Shown: positions 29,545 through 39,083 of the stretch, in pieces
Position numbering within the stretch: position 1 is the first letter of the stretch
How the letters are laid out: every line of letters begins with the position of its first letter
Assembly (NCBI GenBank): GCA_018396695.1
Contig: JAGTQU010000002.1
Location: 41,007 to 105,006 of the forward strand
Direction: 5' to 3'
Length of the DNA stretch: 64,000 nt
From: Candidatus Bathyarchaeota archaeon
Lineage (GTDB): Archaea; Thermoproteota; Bathyarchaeia; TCS64
The notes under the pieces: generated by a model
What the model saw: only the letters and a program-made list of their open reading frames with translations
Database searches by the model: none
Told to the model about the DNA's origin: nothing
Translations under genes and position numbers: made by a program

Positions 29545-30228
29545 TTGGGATATAATCTCTTGCGAGTATTGGTGGTTGGCGCTGGGCATATAGGAATGCC
29601 AATAATTTATCATCTTTCGGAGAAAGGACATCTAATAACAGTCATTGAAAAAGATGAAAAGAGATGCAAAGAAATAGCTGAACACTCAGATGCCGCAATT
29701 TTTAATGGGAACGGAATAGAAATAGAAATATGGAAGAAGATCGAGACAGACAAAATTGATGCTATGTTTATACTAACCAATGATGATGAAACTAACCTTC
29801 AGGTCTGCCAAATCGCTAAAAGTCAATTCGGAATACCTTTTGTAATCGCGAGAGCGCACCAGCCAGAAATCATAGAGACTCTTAAAAAGGCAGGTGTAGA
29901 TGTTGTAATCTGCCCCTCCCAAGAGACATATCGTCTCTTCTTGAACGCTCTGGAGACTCTCAATTCCGAAATTTTATATGAGAATGCGAGTGAAGACTTC
30001 AAGATTATAAAGCTTAGAATTCCAACCAATGGAAGCATAATAGGCAAAACCGTTGACCATTTAGGCGTCCCAGAAGACTGTAGAATAGTAGGAGTATTTC
30101 GAAATGGTCAGCTTATATACCCGACGAAGACTTTCATGTTTAAAGGGGGAGACAAGGTATTGATTTCAGGTTCTTTGAAATATGTTGAAGAGATCGCGGA
30201 AAAAATTAGACATGTTGAAGCAACCTAG
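29545..30228 (+). CDS. TrkA-N/TrkA-C (RCK) regulatory protein
   Basis: VLVVGAGHIGMPIIYHLSEKGHLITVIEKDEKR Rossmann motif; C-terminal TrkA-C block; TTG start. Confidence 0.88.
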   Translation: MGYNLLRVLVVGAGHIGMPIIYHLSEKGHLITVIEKDEKRCKEIAEHSDAAIFNGNGIEIEIWKKIETDKIDAMFILTNDDETNLQVCQIAKSQFGIPFVIARAHQPEIIETLKKAGVDVVICPSQETYRLFLNALETLNSEILYENASEDFKIIKLRIPTNGSIIGKTVDHLGVPEDCRIVGVFRNGQLIYPTKTFMFKGGDKVLISGSLKYVEEIAEKIRHVEAT

Positions 30229-30240
30229 GAGAACAAAGCA

Positions 30241-31029
30241 ATGAGTCCGAAAGCCCTAGAGACTTCATCAATCCTCCAAGCTGGTATCCAAATACCGTAC
30301 GATCTCTTTCTGAAATTAGCTATTCTCTTCACCATACTTATCGCAACCTGGATAGTCTCCAAAATATTTGGAAGTTTGATATCGAAAGCTTTGGGTAAGG
30401 TCAACCAGAAAGTTGCCCGACAGGCAAGGCGTATAGCTACATCTCTAATCTGGTTAATTGGGATCTTGACCGGCTTAGGTCAGCTCGGATTAGAGATGAC
30501 ACTAGTTTTTACAATCATAATAATCTCTACGGTAATATTCCTGTTATCTATCAGAGACCTACTGTTAAACCTAGGTTCTTATGAAGTTATTGACACCTAT
30601 GATCTTTTCAAGGTAGGAGACTGGATTCAAGTAGGCAGTTTTTTCGGAAGAGTAGTAAATATGAACTGGATGAACACGACTATTGTTACACCTGAAAACG
30701 AAATAATCTATATACCTAATTCGAAAATTATCGAAGACATAGTAGTAAATAAAACCGCTTCAGGAGAAATACGGATTTCGGTGCCAATTACCATAGATGA
30801 TGCTCTCCAAATTTCCGAAGTCGAGAAGATTTTACTAGAAGCTGCCGACGAAGTTAAAGAGGAGCTATCCCCAAACTCTAAGCCTGAAGTCCGTACTATC
30901 AGCGTAAAGAATAACGCGATCGAGCTAGGGCTTCTTCTAAAGATTAACAACCCTGCAAAATACTCGTTTATCGCCTCAGAGATTTTAAAGAGAGCTAAGA
31001 TTAGAATAGATGAAATAAAGAAAAAATAA
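30241..31029 (+). CDS. MscS-family mechanosensitive channel
   Basis: FKVGDWIQVGSFFGRVVNMNWMNTTIVTPENEIIYIPNSKI. Confidence 0.9.
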   Translation: MSPKALETSSILQAGIQIPYDLFLKLAILFTILIATWIVSKIFGSLISKALGKVNQKVARQARRIATSLIWLIGILTGLGQLGLEMTLVFTIIIISTVIFLLSIRDLLLNLGSYEVIDTYDLFKVGDWIQVGSFFGRVVNMNWMNTTIVTPENEIIYIPNSKIIEDIVVNKTASGEIRISVPITIDDALQISEVEKILLEAADEVKEELSPNSKPEVRTISVKNNAIELGLLLKINNPAKYSFIASEILKRAKIRIDEIKKK

Positions 31030-31239
31030 TGGTATTGTTCCTGAAAGCCTATATCCTTTGAATGTATCCAGATACGTTGCTTTAAACCTAAGTGTATTTT
31101 GAATTTTACTGAGTCGGCTCTGACAAGATTATGTTCATTTAGAAGCTTAATGTTATTCATTCGTAAAGCATACTTCAAAAACTGTAGGCAGTCATAGACC
31201 CCTCAATCTGAAAAATTAAAGAGCATCTTCCTATAAAGG

Positions 31240-32004
31240 CTAGAAGAGCAGAGATAAGCAGGTAATAGCTCCCTCACATTTTTCAAACTCACTCACTTCG
31301 ATAGGCCTCACCTCGAACCCTGCTCCATGGACCAGTTCGTGAGCATGAGGACATTTCCCAGGCATTAGCACGATGTCTCCAATCGCAAGCGTGTTCGCAG
31401 CATATGCTTCCTCTTTTGGAACTACGATCACCTTTAAATCCTCCAGCGCAGGATGCTTCGCATAGTCTTCAGTTGCTATTACGGTTCTCTTCCCAAGGTA
31501 GGTGATGTAGCTTTTCAGGTGAACGATTTTAGGATTCTCGATAACATCTACTCTAACATTCAACCATTCTCTAATCTGCTTCACTCCATCCATGTTGGTT
31601 CTCTCAGTCACTCCGCTTATGAGTCGATCCGGGAGATGAACCACATCTCCTCCCTCAACAGTAGCAGGATATTCCGCCTTTTTCACAGGCATGTAGGTTT
31701 TAAGAAACTCCATAACAGCCTCCTCTTCACCTCGGCGGCTATCCTTCGCCATCCGGCAGATGAGGGCTCTACCCTTATGGATGACTGCATTATCTTCTAC
31801 AAAGCATGAGTCGGGATGCATATCATCCCGAGGGAGAGTGATTACCTCGAGACCGAGTTCTCTCAGGGTTTGACAATACTCTTCGTGCTGCTTCCTTGCA
31901 AGGTTGAGATCTACGAGATGTCTGAGCGGGTGAGAGGAGATACAACTTCTATAACGATCCCCTGGCTGCCTGACTAAAGCATGTTTTGGGGCATTATCAC
32001 TCAT
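31240..32004 (-). CDS. amidinotransferase / dimethylargininase family
   Basis: DSCFVEDNAVI, EGGDVVHLPDRLISGVTERTN, C-terminal CEGAITCLSL. Confidence 0.88.
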   Translation of the reverse strand: MSDNAPKHALVRQPGDRYRSCISSHPLRHLVDLNLARKQHEEYCQTLRELGLEVITLPRDDMHPDSCFVEDNAVIHKGRALICRMAKDSRRGEEEAVMEFLKTYMPVKKAEYPATVEGGDVVHLPDRLISGVTERTNMDGVKQIREWLNVRVDVIENPKIVHLKSYITYLGKRTVIATEDYAKHPALEDLKVIVVPKEEAYAANTLAIGDIVLMPGKCPHAHELVHGAGFEVRPIEVSEFEKCEGAITCLSLLF

Positions 32005-32096
32005 CTAACTCATGTTTTTAGTATGAGACTTCAGTAAAAATGCTTTCGACTATTAAAAACTGATCCTAATTTTGTGAGGCTGTTAGCTCCAAAAAT

Positions 32097-33674
32097 TTAA
32101 TGCAATTTGAGGCTTCTCCTCTTCTGCGCGTTCTCAGCCTCCTCCTCAGCCTCCTTCAATAGTCGGTATATGTCAGGAGTCCGCCCACCATGCTTCGTCT
32201 CACGACCCGCCGTCCTAACCATGACTGGGACAGGGACAAATGGACCAACCAAGATGGCTTCACCCTGCTCTAAAGAGGGTAGATCCTCTAGAAGGTCTTC
32301 GGAGAAGGATTCGCTTGCAGCACGTATGGTCTGCTGGTCTGACTGGTTGACTATGCGGAGGATCGCCAAGTTGCTGCAATTACTTAAAACATCAGAGTCG
32401 ATCTTCCTCGGTCTCTGACTTATGATTATGAGGAATAAACCGAATTTCGCTCCCTCCGTCGCTATCCTCGCTATGATGTTCCTTGAGAACTTTCCACCCA
32501 TCTCGGCTGGTAAGGCGAATCTATGAGCCTCCTCGATGAAGATAAACAAGGGGGGTTTAGCCCAAGGCTCCTTCCTGAACTTTGCATCGAAGATTTTCTG
32601 GAGAATGACTCCGACGAAGACGTCTTGAACACGATCAGGCAACCCGCTTAGGAAGATATCTGACATATGCATCGGCTTGAAGAACTTGCTAACATCTAAA
32701 TCCTTATAAGTGAATACGCCTTCGTCACTGAGATCCTCGAGACGCATCTTGATAGTGGCTATTCTCTTCTCATCTTCTTTCCTATCAGGCTTCTCATCGT
32801 CGAGTTTAGCTACGATATCGTCTATTGTGTAGAGCCTTTTCTCTTTCGATAGGTCTTTGATGACCCTTCTCAGGATTATTCTTTGGATGTCGCCGTCAAT
32901 CCCAGCTAATGCGTAAAGCTCTCTTAGACTGCATGAGGAAACACTTAGGTTCAGAGGCTCCGTATTAGGTGATTCAAACCTCTCAGCGGCTTCAGGTTTA
33001 AACACGGTTATCTTATCATGGAAGAATTTGTGAAGGCGCCCTTCAAGATCCAGAGCCATGTTAGCATAGTCTCCGTGAGCGTCTATCGTCAGAATCGTTG
33101 CTCCTCTCTTGAGAAGTTCCTCCATGATCTTGCCTGCAAAGTAGCTCTTACCGTACCTGGTCATCGCTAGGATAGCGGTATGCCTATGCAACTCTCTCCC
33201 CGAAATGCTTATATCAACCCCCTCCCTGTGGAGAAGGCTTCCCACCTTCAGCGGAACATCCTCTACACTAATCTTGAAGAATTCGTTTAAGAGACTATCA
33301 GAGGCTCTCAGCACAGGTGTGCCTGGCATCGGAGGGGAGCGGGGATGTCGGATCTCTCGCTTCCCACCTTCTTCATGGATATATCCGAGAACCTTCGCGG
33401 AGGCTATTATCTGCATAAGCTCGTCGCTCACCCCTAGTGCCCTCTGCTTCCAAGACGCGCTTGGGGTACTTCTCTGGTCGTAGAAGGGGTGGCTTGATGC
33501 GAGGCGCTTGACCTGACCGAGGACTTCTACTTCCTTGACTAAGCCCTCTCGGAAGATTTCTTCAACAGATACTTGAACATATTCATAGTTGATTGGACGG
33601 TGTTCAGGACTGTAGATGCTAAACTCGAACGAGCCGGGAGTTGCCTGCCCTATAATCATCCCGTACTCGATCAT
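32097..33674 (-). CDS. herA: HerA-like bipolar DNA translocase
   Basis: HAS-barrel N-terminus, MTRYGKSYFAGKIMEELL Walker A, FIFIEEAHRFA Walker B. Confidence 0.9.
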   Translation of the reverse strand: MIEYGMIIGQATPGSFEFSIYSPEHRPINYEYVQVSVEEIFREGLVKEVEVLGQVKRLASSHPFYDQRSTPSASWKQRALGVSDELMQIIASAKVLGYIHEEGGKREIRHPRSPPMPGTPVLRASDSLLNEFFKISVEDVPLKVGSLLHREGVDISISGRELHRHTAILAMTRYGKSYFAGKIMEELLKRGATILTIDAHGDYANMALDLEGRLHKFFHDKITVFKPEAAERFESPNTEPLNLSVSSCSLRELYALAGIDGDIQRIILRRVIKDLSKEKRLYTIDDIVAKLDDEKPDRKEDEKRIATIKMRLEDLSDEGVFTYKDLDVSKFFKPMHMSDIFLSGLPDRVQDVFVGVILQKIFDAKFRKEPWAKPPLFIFIEEAHRFALPAEMGGKFSRNIIARIATEGAKFGLFLIIISQRPRKIDSDVLSNCSNLAILRIVNQSDQQTIRAASESFSEDLLEDLPSLEQGEAILVGPFVPVPVMVRTAGRETKHGGRTPDIYRLLKEAEEEAENAQKRRSLKLH

Positions 33675-34966
33675 AGTTCCACCTCTCTGAGTGCCCTCCT
33701 TCTTCTAGTGGTATCAAATCCAGCTTCTTTAAGCCTTTCAATCAAGTACGGCTCATATTTCGATTTATAGAGGTCTGTATCGAACCTTGCAATCTTGTCT
33801 GCGTTATGGAGGGGGATATTATACTCGACTTCGTTGCAGAACCAGTACCCTAGATGGTTAAGGATACGGATTAAGGCTTCAAGGCTCAACCCTTCATCGA
33901 CAAACCTACTCCTCTTCATACTCTTCCACTTTCCTTTGAATCCTAATATGGAGGCGGACAGGTCAACTCGAAGTGGACGTGCGTCTAAAGCAGGTTTGAA
34001 GTAGGTCATCGCCACCCCAGGAGTAGAGAAGAAGGCGTCCAAAGCTGAGATCACTCTCTCTGCTACTGATCCACCAACAACACGCTCGATTCGACGGTAA
34101 AAAGCCGGTATACTACCCCCCACATAATAGATTGAGGGTGCGAGGAGTAGAGGAGTGGAGAACCCTGTTTTAGATACTGAGTGCTCGATGAGTGCTGTGT
34201 CGCACAATGGAACGGTGTCAAGGAGCGGTTCAAGAGCCTCCTTATCTTCAGGAGTCCAGTCAACCATTTTCAACCTAAGATCATATGGAGACGAAGCCTC
34301 TTCGAGAAGAGAAACCTCCTTTTTTAAACCTGCTTTAATGGCAGCCTCCTTTAGAAGTTCCATGTGGAGATAGAAGACTGAAGAGTCTTTAGAGACTGCT
34401 GCTAATGGAAAAACCTCGGCTACGCTGACCTTGTAGAGTGAAGAAACTGCTTCGAAGAGTTCAGCCATCAAGGTTGAATGATGCTGATAATCGTGGATCG
34501 CGTAAGGAAAACGGGGAAAATACAGGGAGCCATCCATCAACACTAAAGGCTTCCCTCCCTCCTTCAGCACCTGTTCTGAAGCCTTTCTAGCAGCCTCATA
34601 CTCTGAGATCAAACGCACGTAGCTAGGGATACTGTAACGGTCCCTATCATCGAACACTTCTCCAGAGTAGATTTTAACCCGCTTCACCATCCCTTGACCC
34701 CTATCTCGAATATGGATCAGAGCGCACGCTCTACCAACGGCTATAAATCCTCCATAAGCGAACTCTGAGAATTGTACACCTCCATCCACAGAGATCAGGG
34801 TCACGTCATCTTCAGGAGGCTTAAAAACAAAGTCGATCCATTTCCCCGTGACTTCCCTCGACAGTTTAGGTGGAGGAGTCTCACTTTCCTGTCTCTTGAT
34901 ATTTCCAATAACCCGCTCAAGCTCTTCATAAAACTCTTCAAAGAAGAGGTCTCTAACCTGTGGCAA
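33671..34966 (-). CDS. nurA: NurA nuclease
   Basis: LISVDGGVQFSEFAYGGF, LMDGSLYFPRFPYA; overlaps herA by 4 nt. Confidence 0.88.
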   Translation of the reverse strand: MPQVRDLFFEEFYEELERVIGNIKRQESETPPPKLSREVTGKWIDFVFKPPEDDVTLISVDGGVQFSEFAYGGFIAVGRACALIHIRDRGQGMVKRVKIYSGEVFDDRDRYSIPSYVRLISEYEAARKASEQVLKEGGKPLVLMDGSLYFPRFPYAIHDYQHHSTLMAELFEAVSSLYKVSVAEVFPLAAVSKDSSVFYLHMELLKEAAIKAGLKKEVSLLEEASSPYDLRLKMVDWTPEDKEALEPLLDTVPLCDTALIEHSVSKTGFSTPLLLAPSIYYVGGSIPAFYRRIERVVGGSVAERVISALDAFFSTPGVAMTYFKPALDARPLRVDLSASILGFKGKWKSMKRSRFVDEGLSLEALIRILNHLGYWFCNEVEYNIPLHNADKIARFDTDLYKSKYEPYLIERLKEAGFDTTRRRRALREVEL

Positions 34967-35020
34967 GACTCATCTAAAAATTGATCAACGATTGTAGGCT
35001 TTTATACTCAATGGTTTAGA

Positions 35021-35342
35021 GCGCAGCGGAGGCTCCTCAAGGTCGCAGGCTAATCGACCTGCAGCTACGCTTAGCCCTCCTCGAGCCCGTTACACATGAG
35101 CGCTGAACGTCCAGATTTAGGTTGCTCCCTCCCGGGCCTGGCCAGGTTCACCTAGTGAATGCTCCTTCACCTCCCTACAGAGGTGAAGGCCACAACCGCC
35201 AGCCCCATGAGGCAGGCCTTCAACGGATTGCTGAGCGCCTTACAGCCCGCTTCACCAGCTCCCTTGAGGTTGCTGACCCCCTTTATAGCCCGTTAAGGGT
35301 GATAGGGCAGGGCTAGTTCCCCGGTCCTACCCTCCGCTGCAG
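35021..35342 (-). ncRNA. archaeal signal recognition particle (7S) RNA
   Basis: Minus strand carries helix-8 motif GGCCAGGCCCGGGAGGGAGCAACC (35120-35143) and terminal helix GCAGCGGAGG/CCTCCGCTGC (35331-35340 / 35023-35032). Confidence 0.93.
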
Positions 35343-35439
35343 TATCTCTTAATTGAGATTTCAGAATAAATGCGTTTCTGATAGAAAAATTAATATGCAG
35401 TTTGATCACCCTCAGAGAAATACAAATTTAGGAAGCTTT

Positions 35440-36699
35440 ATGATGAATCGGAGTGTTGAAAGCTCTCAACGTGGAAACTATTACATTCTGATTCTTGCAA
35501 TGATCTCTATGCAGGTCACCGTTTCTACCATATACATGGTTCTCCCAATCTTTTTCAAGAATCACGGTATCTCTGTGTCGAGTAATGGAGTCCTAATCTC
35601 GGCTGGAACGTTTGCAGGGATTTTCAGCTCCATAATCGCTGGAAGACTCTCAGATACGAGGGGAAGGAAGCCGGTTCTACTCTTCGGGGTAACCGTCTAT
35701 GCTCTAGTTTTCTTCCTCTTCGCCTTCTTAAATAAAGACTTCAATACGTTTTTCATACTACGTTTTATCGAAGGTTTCTCTTTCTATATGATCCCTGTAG
35801 CGATAACAGCTATCGCGGCTGACATTTTTCCAGCTGAGGACCGGGGGAAAGCGATGGCTTTGTATAGCATGGCTGGGGGAGTAGGACAGTTTTTTGGACC
35901 AATCGTCGCAGGCATCTTCATAGATGTAGCTGATTTTACGAGTTATTTCATATTCTGTGGAGTCTTTGTAGCCATCAGCGCCGGCGTCATATTCCTATTC
36001 GTTAAGGAGACCCTTCCAGCTAAGCCTAGTGGTGTGAAAGAAGAGAAGAGAAACAGATTAGACCTTAAGAGATTCGTATCAATGTTAAAAGGATTAGGAG
36101 TCTTCGTCGGGATATTCTTGACATCAATACTCTTCCAACGTCTAGGCTACACAATGGTTAATCCATTCTTATCCCTTTACCTCGAAGAGGAGCTTGGCTT
36201 GAACATGACAAGCATGAGCTTCTTCTTCGCTGTCCGTGCCCTTTGCACACTCATATTCTCTCCTTTAGCGGGAATATTAGCGGATAAGTATGGTCGGAAA
36301 CCGGTTTTTCTACTAGGCTCATTTAGTCTCGCAGGGACAATGATAGGTTATTGGCAGGTGAACTCGTACGAACTCGTCCTAGCTACGAGGGTAATGGAGT
36401 CCACTTCAAACGCGATACTAATGCCGACTATGAGGGCTTACATCGCTGATCTTATTCGCCCTGAGGTCAGAGGCTTCGGAATGGGTTTATACACGACGAT
36501 TATTGAAGAGAGCTCAACTCTGGGAGCTTTATTCGGAGGTGTGATAGCGGAGTCTTACGGCTTTGGAGCTATTTTCTTATCTGCAGCCATAACTAGCGTC
36601 ATTTCAGCATTCATAGTCTTATTGAAAGTCCCTGAGCCGAAGAAACTCTTTGGTAAAGTCGATGAAGAGGCTAAATCGAGATCAAGCCGAACCTCATGA
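35440..36699 (+). CDS. MFS transporter
   Basis: 12-TM pattern, GRLSDTRGRKPVLLFG and GILADKYGRKPVFLLG loops; internal Met preferred because the track start abuts the SRP RNA promoter. Confidence 0.9.
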   Translation: MMNRSVESSQRGNYYILILAMISMQVTVSTIYMVLPIFFKNHGISVSSNGVLISAGTFAGIFSSIIAGRLSDTRGRKPVLLFGVTVYALVFFLFAFLNKDFNTFFILRFIEGFSFYMIPVAITAIAADIFPAEDRGKAMALYSMAGGVGQFFGPIVAGIFIDVADFTSYFIFCGVFVAISAGVIFLFVKETLPAKPSGVKEEKRNRLDLKRFVSMLKGLGVFVGIFLTSILFQRLGYTMVNPFLSLYLEEELGLNMTSMSFFFAVRALCTLIFSPLAGILADKYGRKPVFLLGSFSLAGTMIGYWQVNSYELVLATRVMESTSNAILMPTMRAYIADLIRPEVRGFGMGLYTTIIEESSTLGALFGGVIAESYGFGAIFLSAAITSVISAFIVLLKVPEPKKLFGKVDEEAKSRSSRTS

Positions 36700-37534
36700 G
36701 GCTTAGAGCGATATTCGAGAGCAGGAGGGCTAGAAACCCATACATTGCGATCTTCTGGATCCAAGAACCTACTTTTTGCATGGGGCGGAGAAAGGCATTC
36801 AGCATCTGCCCCCCGTCGAGAGGATATATAGGCAGCATATTTACAAGAGCTAAATTAATCGAAAGATTTGTGAAAGTGAATCTCATCGGATCAATGAAAG
36901 CATATAAGTAGTCAGGGAGCACCCCTCTTAAAGGAATGCTCAGTAGAAGAGCTATCAACCCTGTTAGAAGGTTGATGAAGGACCCCGAAGCGAATACACG
37001 TAACTTTGACATTCTATCAGCCTCCTCGATGGATTTTTCATCAGGCTCGACAGCGCCCCCAAATGTGACTACTGCCAAGAGGATTGCAGAGGATTTTATC
37101 GGGATTCCTTCGATCACACACTGGATTCCGTGAGAAATCTCATGGAGCAGGATCGCGAGCCCTGCGGAGAGGAGGAACCCTGGTAGGCTGAATAACTTGA
37201 TAGTCAAGCCAGGAATCAGGGGGGTGACGGACAGAGCCTCCGTGGGGGAGAAAAAGAGGTTGTAAAGATTCTTTGCTAAGAGTAATGTAACTAACGCAGC
37301 TTCTCCGACAGCCATAGTTACGCTTATGTTGCCTATTATCCTCCAGAATTTTGGATTCAGGCGCCCGAGTTTCTCTAGAAAACTATTCAACCTAGTCGAT
37401 TTATATAACGCGTATAGTGGGTGGACTTCTAGCCCGAACCTCTGCAGCTTAAGCATATAAGAGGCTAAGACGAAGACCCCCCAGAGAACCAATAATGAAG
37501 CTAACGTTAAAAGGACATTACTCTCATTATTCAT
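36671..37534 (-). CDS. site-2 protease-type M50 metallopeptidase
   Basis: LLHEISHGIQ (HExxH) and LVNMLPIYPLDGGQML. Confidence 0.9.
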   Translation of the reverse strand: MNNESNVLLTLASLLVLWGVFVLASYMLKLQRFGLEVHPLYALYKSTRLNSFLEKLGRLNPKFWRIIGNISVTMAVGEAALVTLLLAKNLYNLFFSPTEALSVTPLIPGLTIKLFSLPGFLLSAGLAILLHEISHGIQCVIEGIPIKSSAILLAVVTFGGAVEPDEKSIEEADRMSKLRVFASGSFINLLTGLIALLLSIPLRGVLPDYLYAFIDPMRFTFTNLSINLALVNMLPIYPLDGGQMLNAFLRPMQKVGSWIQKIAMYGFLALLLSNIALSLMRFGLISI

Positions 37535-37698
37535 GCCTACCAGTTTGCATTACACTCCAAATATTTAAGCCCCCCTTTATTAACGTCAGCAGCCAGTTTA
37601 AAAAACCGAGATTTGATGTATCGGGTATTAACTTCAATCCTTCTTGATTTGAACGAAAATAATTTCAGTATAGCAATTGATAAGGATGGTGGAAAAAA

Positions 37699-38817
37699 CT
37701 ATGAAATCTCGCTGAATAATTTGATATTGATGTCTTGAGGCGCTTTAACGCCTTCAGCTATCCTGTCCCCGATTAGGAGCTTGACATTCTTCTCTCTAGC
37801 GGTTTCTAATAGCCGCCCAGTGATTATTCCATCGAATACTATAGCGTCAACACCTTCGCTCTCCCTCAGCCGGTCTACTAGTTCGCTCACCGGAACCCTA
37901 CCTACCTCGGCTCCATCCGGATTCAGCATCACAGCCTCTAGCGTACCCTTCAAGTTTGAAACGAGCTCACCGTACTTCTCAAAGTTGACGACCTCCGTAA
38001 CAGGCACTTTATGTGAGAGGGCTTCAGCAATCTCTTCTGCGTCCAACTCTTCAACTTCTTTACCTTTAGGAGCCCGAGCCACGTATGTTGGTTTAGCCAC
38101 TTGCAGCAGCTCCTTTAGGATGAGGTCTCCTCCCCTATCTCCATCGAGAAAAGCCGTCGTTGTCTTCTTTTTTGTAAACTCTATCACTGTTTTCGGTACT
38201 TTCACACCTTCTAAAGCGAGGATCCCAGTATACCCGTTCTTTAGTAGGTTTATCACATCAGCTCTCCCCTCAACCAGGATTACTTCATTAACCTTCGAAA
38301 TGTCAGGGGTTGCCGTGAGCCTTTCCTTCCCGTACTGGATCGGCTGAACCTTTTGATCCTCTAATGAGACTTCTTGGAGAACCTTCTCTATATCCTGCGT
38401 CTCTTTGACGACCCAAGATCGCATAAGCTCCTTAGCTCTTTGAACGATCTTTTCTCGTTTATCAATCCTTATATCTAGTATACGGTTAATCGTCACCTTG
38501 GCTTCGCATGGTCCTACTCGGTCAACCGTCTCCATCGCGGCTGCTATGATCGCGGTCTCAGCCCTGTCTAGGCTCGAAGGCACAGTTATCGTTCCGTAGG
38601 TTTTATCGGATTCGGATTTGAGTTCGATATCTATCCGACCAATCTTCCCCGACTTCTGCAGCTCCCTTAATTCGAAGTCTTTGGGGAAGAGTCCTTCGGT
38701 CTGGCCGAAGATCGCTCCTATGACATCGTGTTTCTCGACTACTCCTTCGATCTCGAAGCTTGCTTCAATAATGTATTTAGCTCCAAGCTGTTTTTCCTTC
38801 TGATTCACATCATTCAC
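37699..38817 (-). CDS. dnaG: archaeal DnaG-type primase
   Basis: AKYIIEASFEIEGVVEKHDVIGAIFGQTEGL; TOPRIM EGRADVINLLKNGYTGILALEGVKVP...FLDGDRGGDL. Confidence 0.95.
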   Translation of the reverse strand: MNDVNQKEKQLGAKYIIEASFEIEGVVEKHDVIGAIFGQTEGLFPKDFELRELQKSGKIGRIDIELKSESDKTYGTITVPSSLDRAETAIIAAAMETVDRVGPCEAKVTINRILDIRIDKREKIVQRAKELMRSWVVKETQDIEKVLQEVSLEDQKVQPIQYGKERLTATPDISKVNEVILVEGRADVINLLKNGYTGILALEGVKVPKTVIEFTKKKTTTAFLDGDRGGDLILKELLQVAKPTYVARAPKGKEVEELDAEEIAEALSHKVPVTEVVNFEKYGELVSNLKGTLEAVMLNPDGAEVGRVPVSELVDRLRESEGVDAIVFDGIITGRLLETAREKNVKLLIGDRIAEGVKAPQDINIKLFSEIS

Positions 38818-38831
38818 CTTCGTCTTTATTT

Positions 38832-38969
38832 GGTTTCACCCCTACCGCAGGCGAGCCTCATGATCCTTCTGAGGCTTACCTGGGGTTAGAACCAGACCCT
38901 AACGTAATTGCTGGGGAATGGTTCTCCTCGAGATCGAGTTGAACATTCGCCCTGCGGTGAGAGTGAAAG
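38832..38969 (-). ncRNA. candidate structured RNA in the 5' leader of dnaG
   Basis: Nested helices: TTTCAC/GTGAAA (38834-39, 38963-68), ACCGCAGG/CCTGCGGT (38844-51, 38951-58), enclosing AGCCTCA/TGAGGCT, AGAACCA/TGGTTCT and CTCG/CGAG. Confidence 0.5.
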
Positions 38970-39083
38970 AGTGTTTCTTTCTAAACACCCATCTAAGATT
39001 TATCATGTCATAATAAAAACCTTCCTTAATGGCATAGGATTTTTATTTAAAATAAGTGAAAGGGTATTATGAGGCATCTCTGA

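Noticed and set aside
35122-35316. 64-aa ORF on the plus strand
   Set aside because: Lies inside the SRP RNA on the opposite strand; proline/arginine-rich composition follows from RNA GC content.
37781-38347. 188-aa antisense ORF over dnaG
   Set aside because: Ser/Thr/Pro-rich shadow ORF antisense to a clearly conserved gene; no SD or family motif. The same applies to 25913-26419, 39209-39616, 31453-31809, 46165-46524 and similar ORFs.
38832-38969. tRNA or 5S rRNA in the dnaG leader
   Set aside because: TTCTAAC superficially resembles a T-loop but the flanking stem does not pair properly, and there is no acceptor/anticodon arm or 5S consensus.
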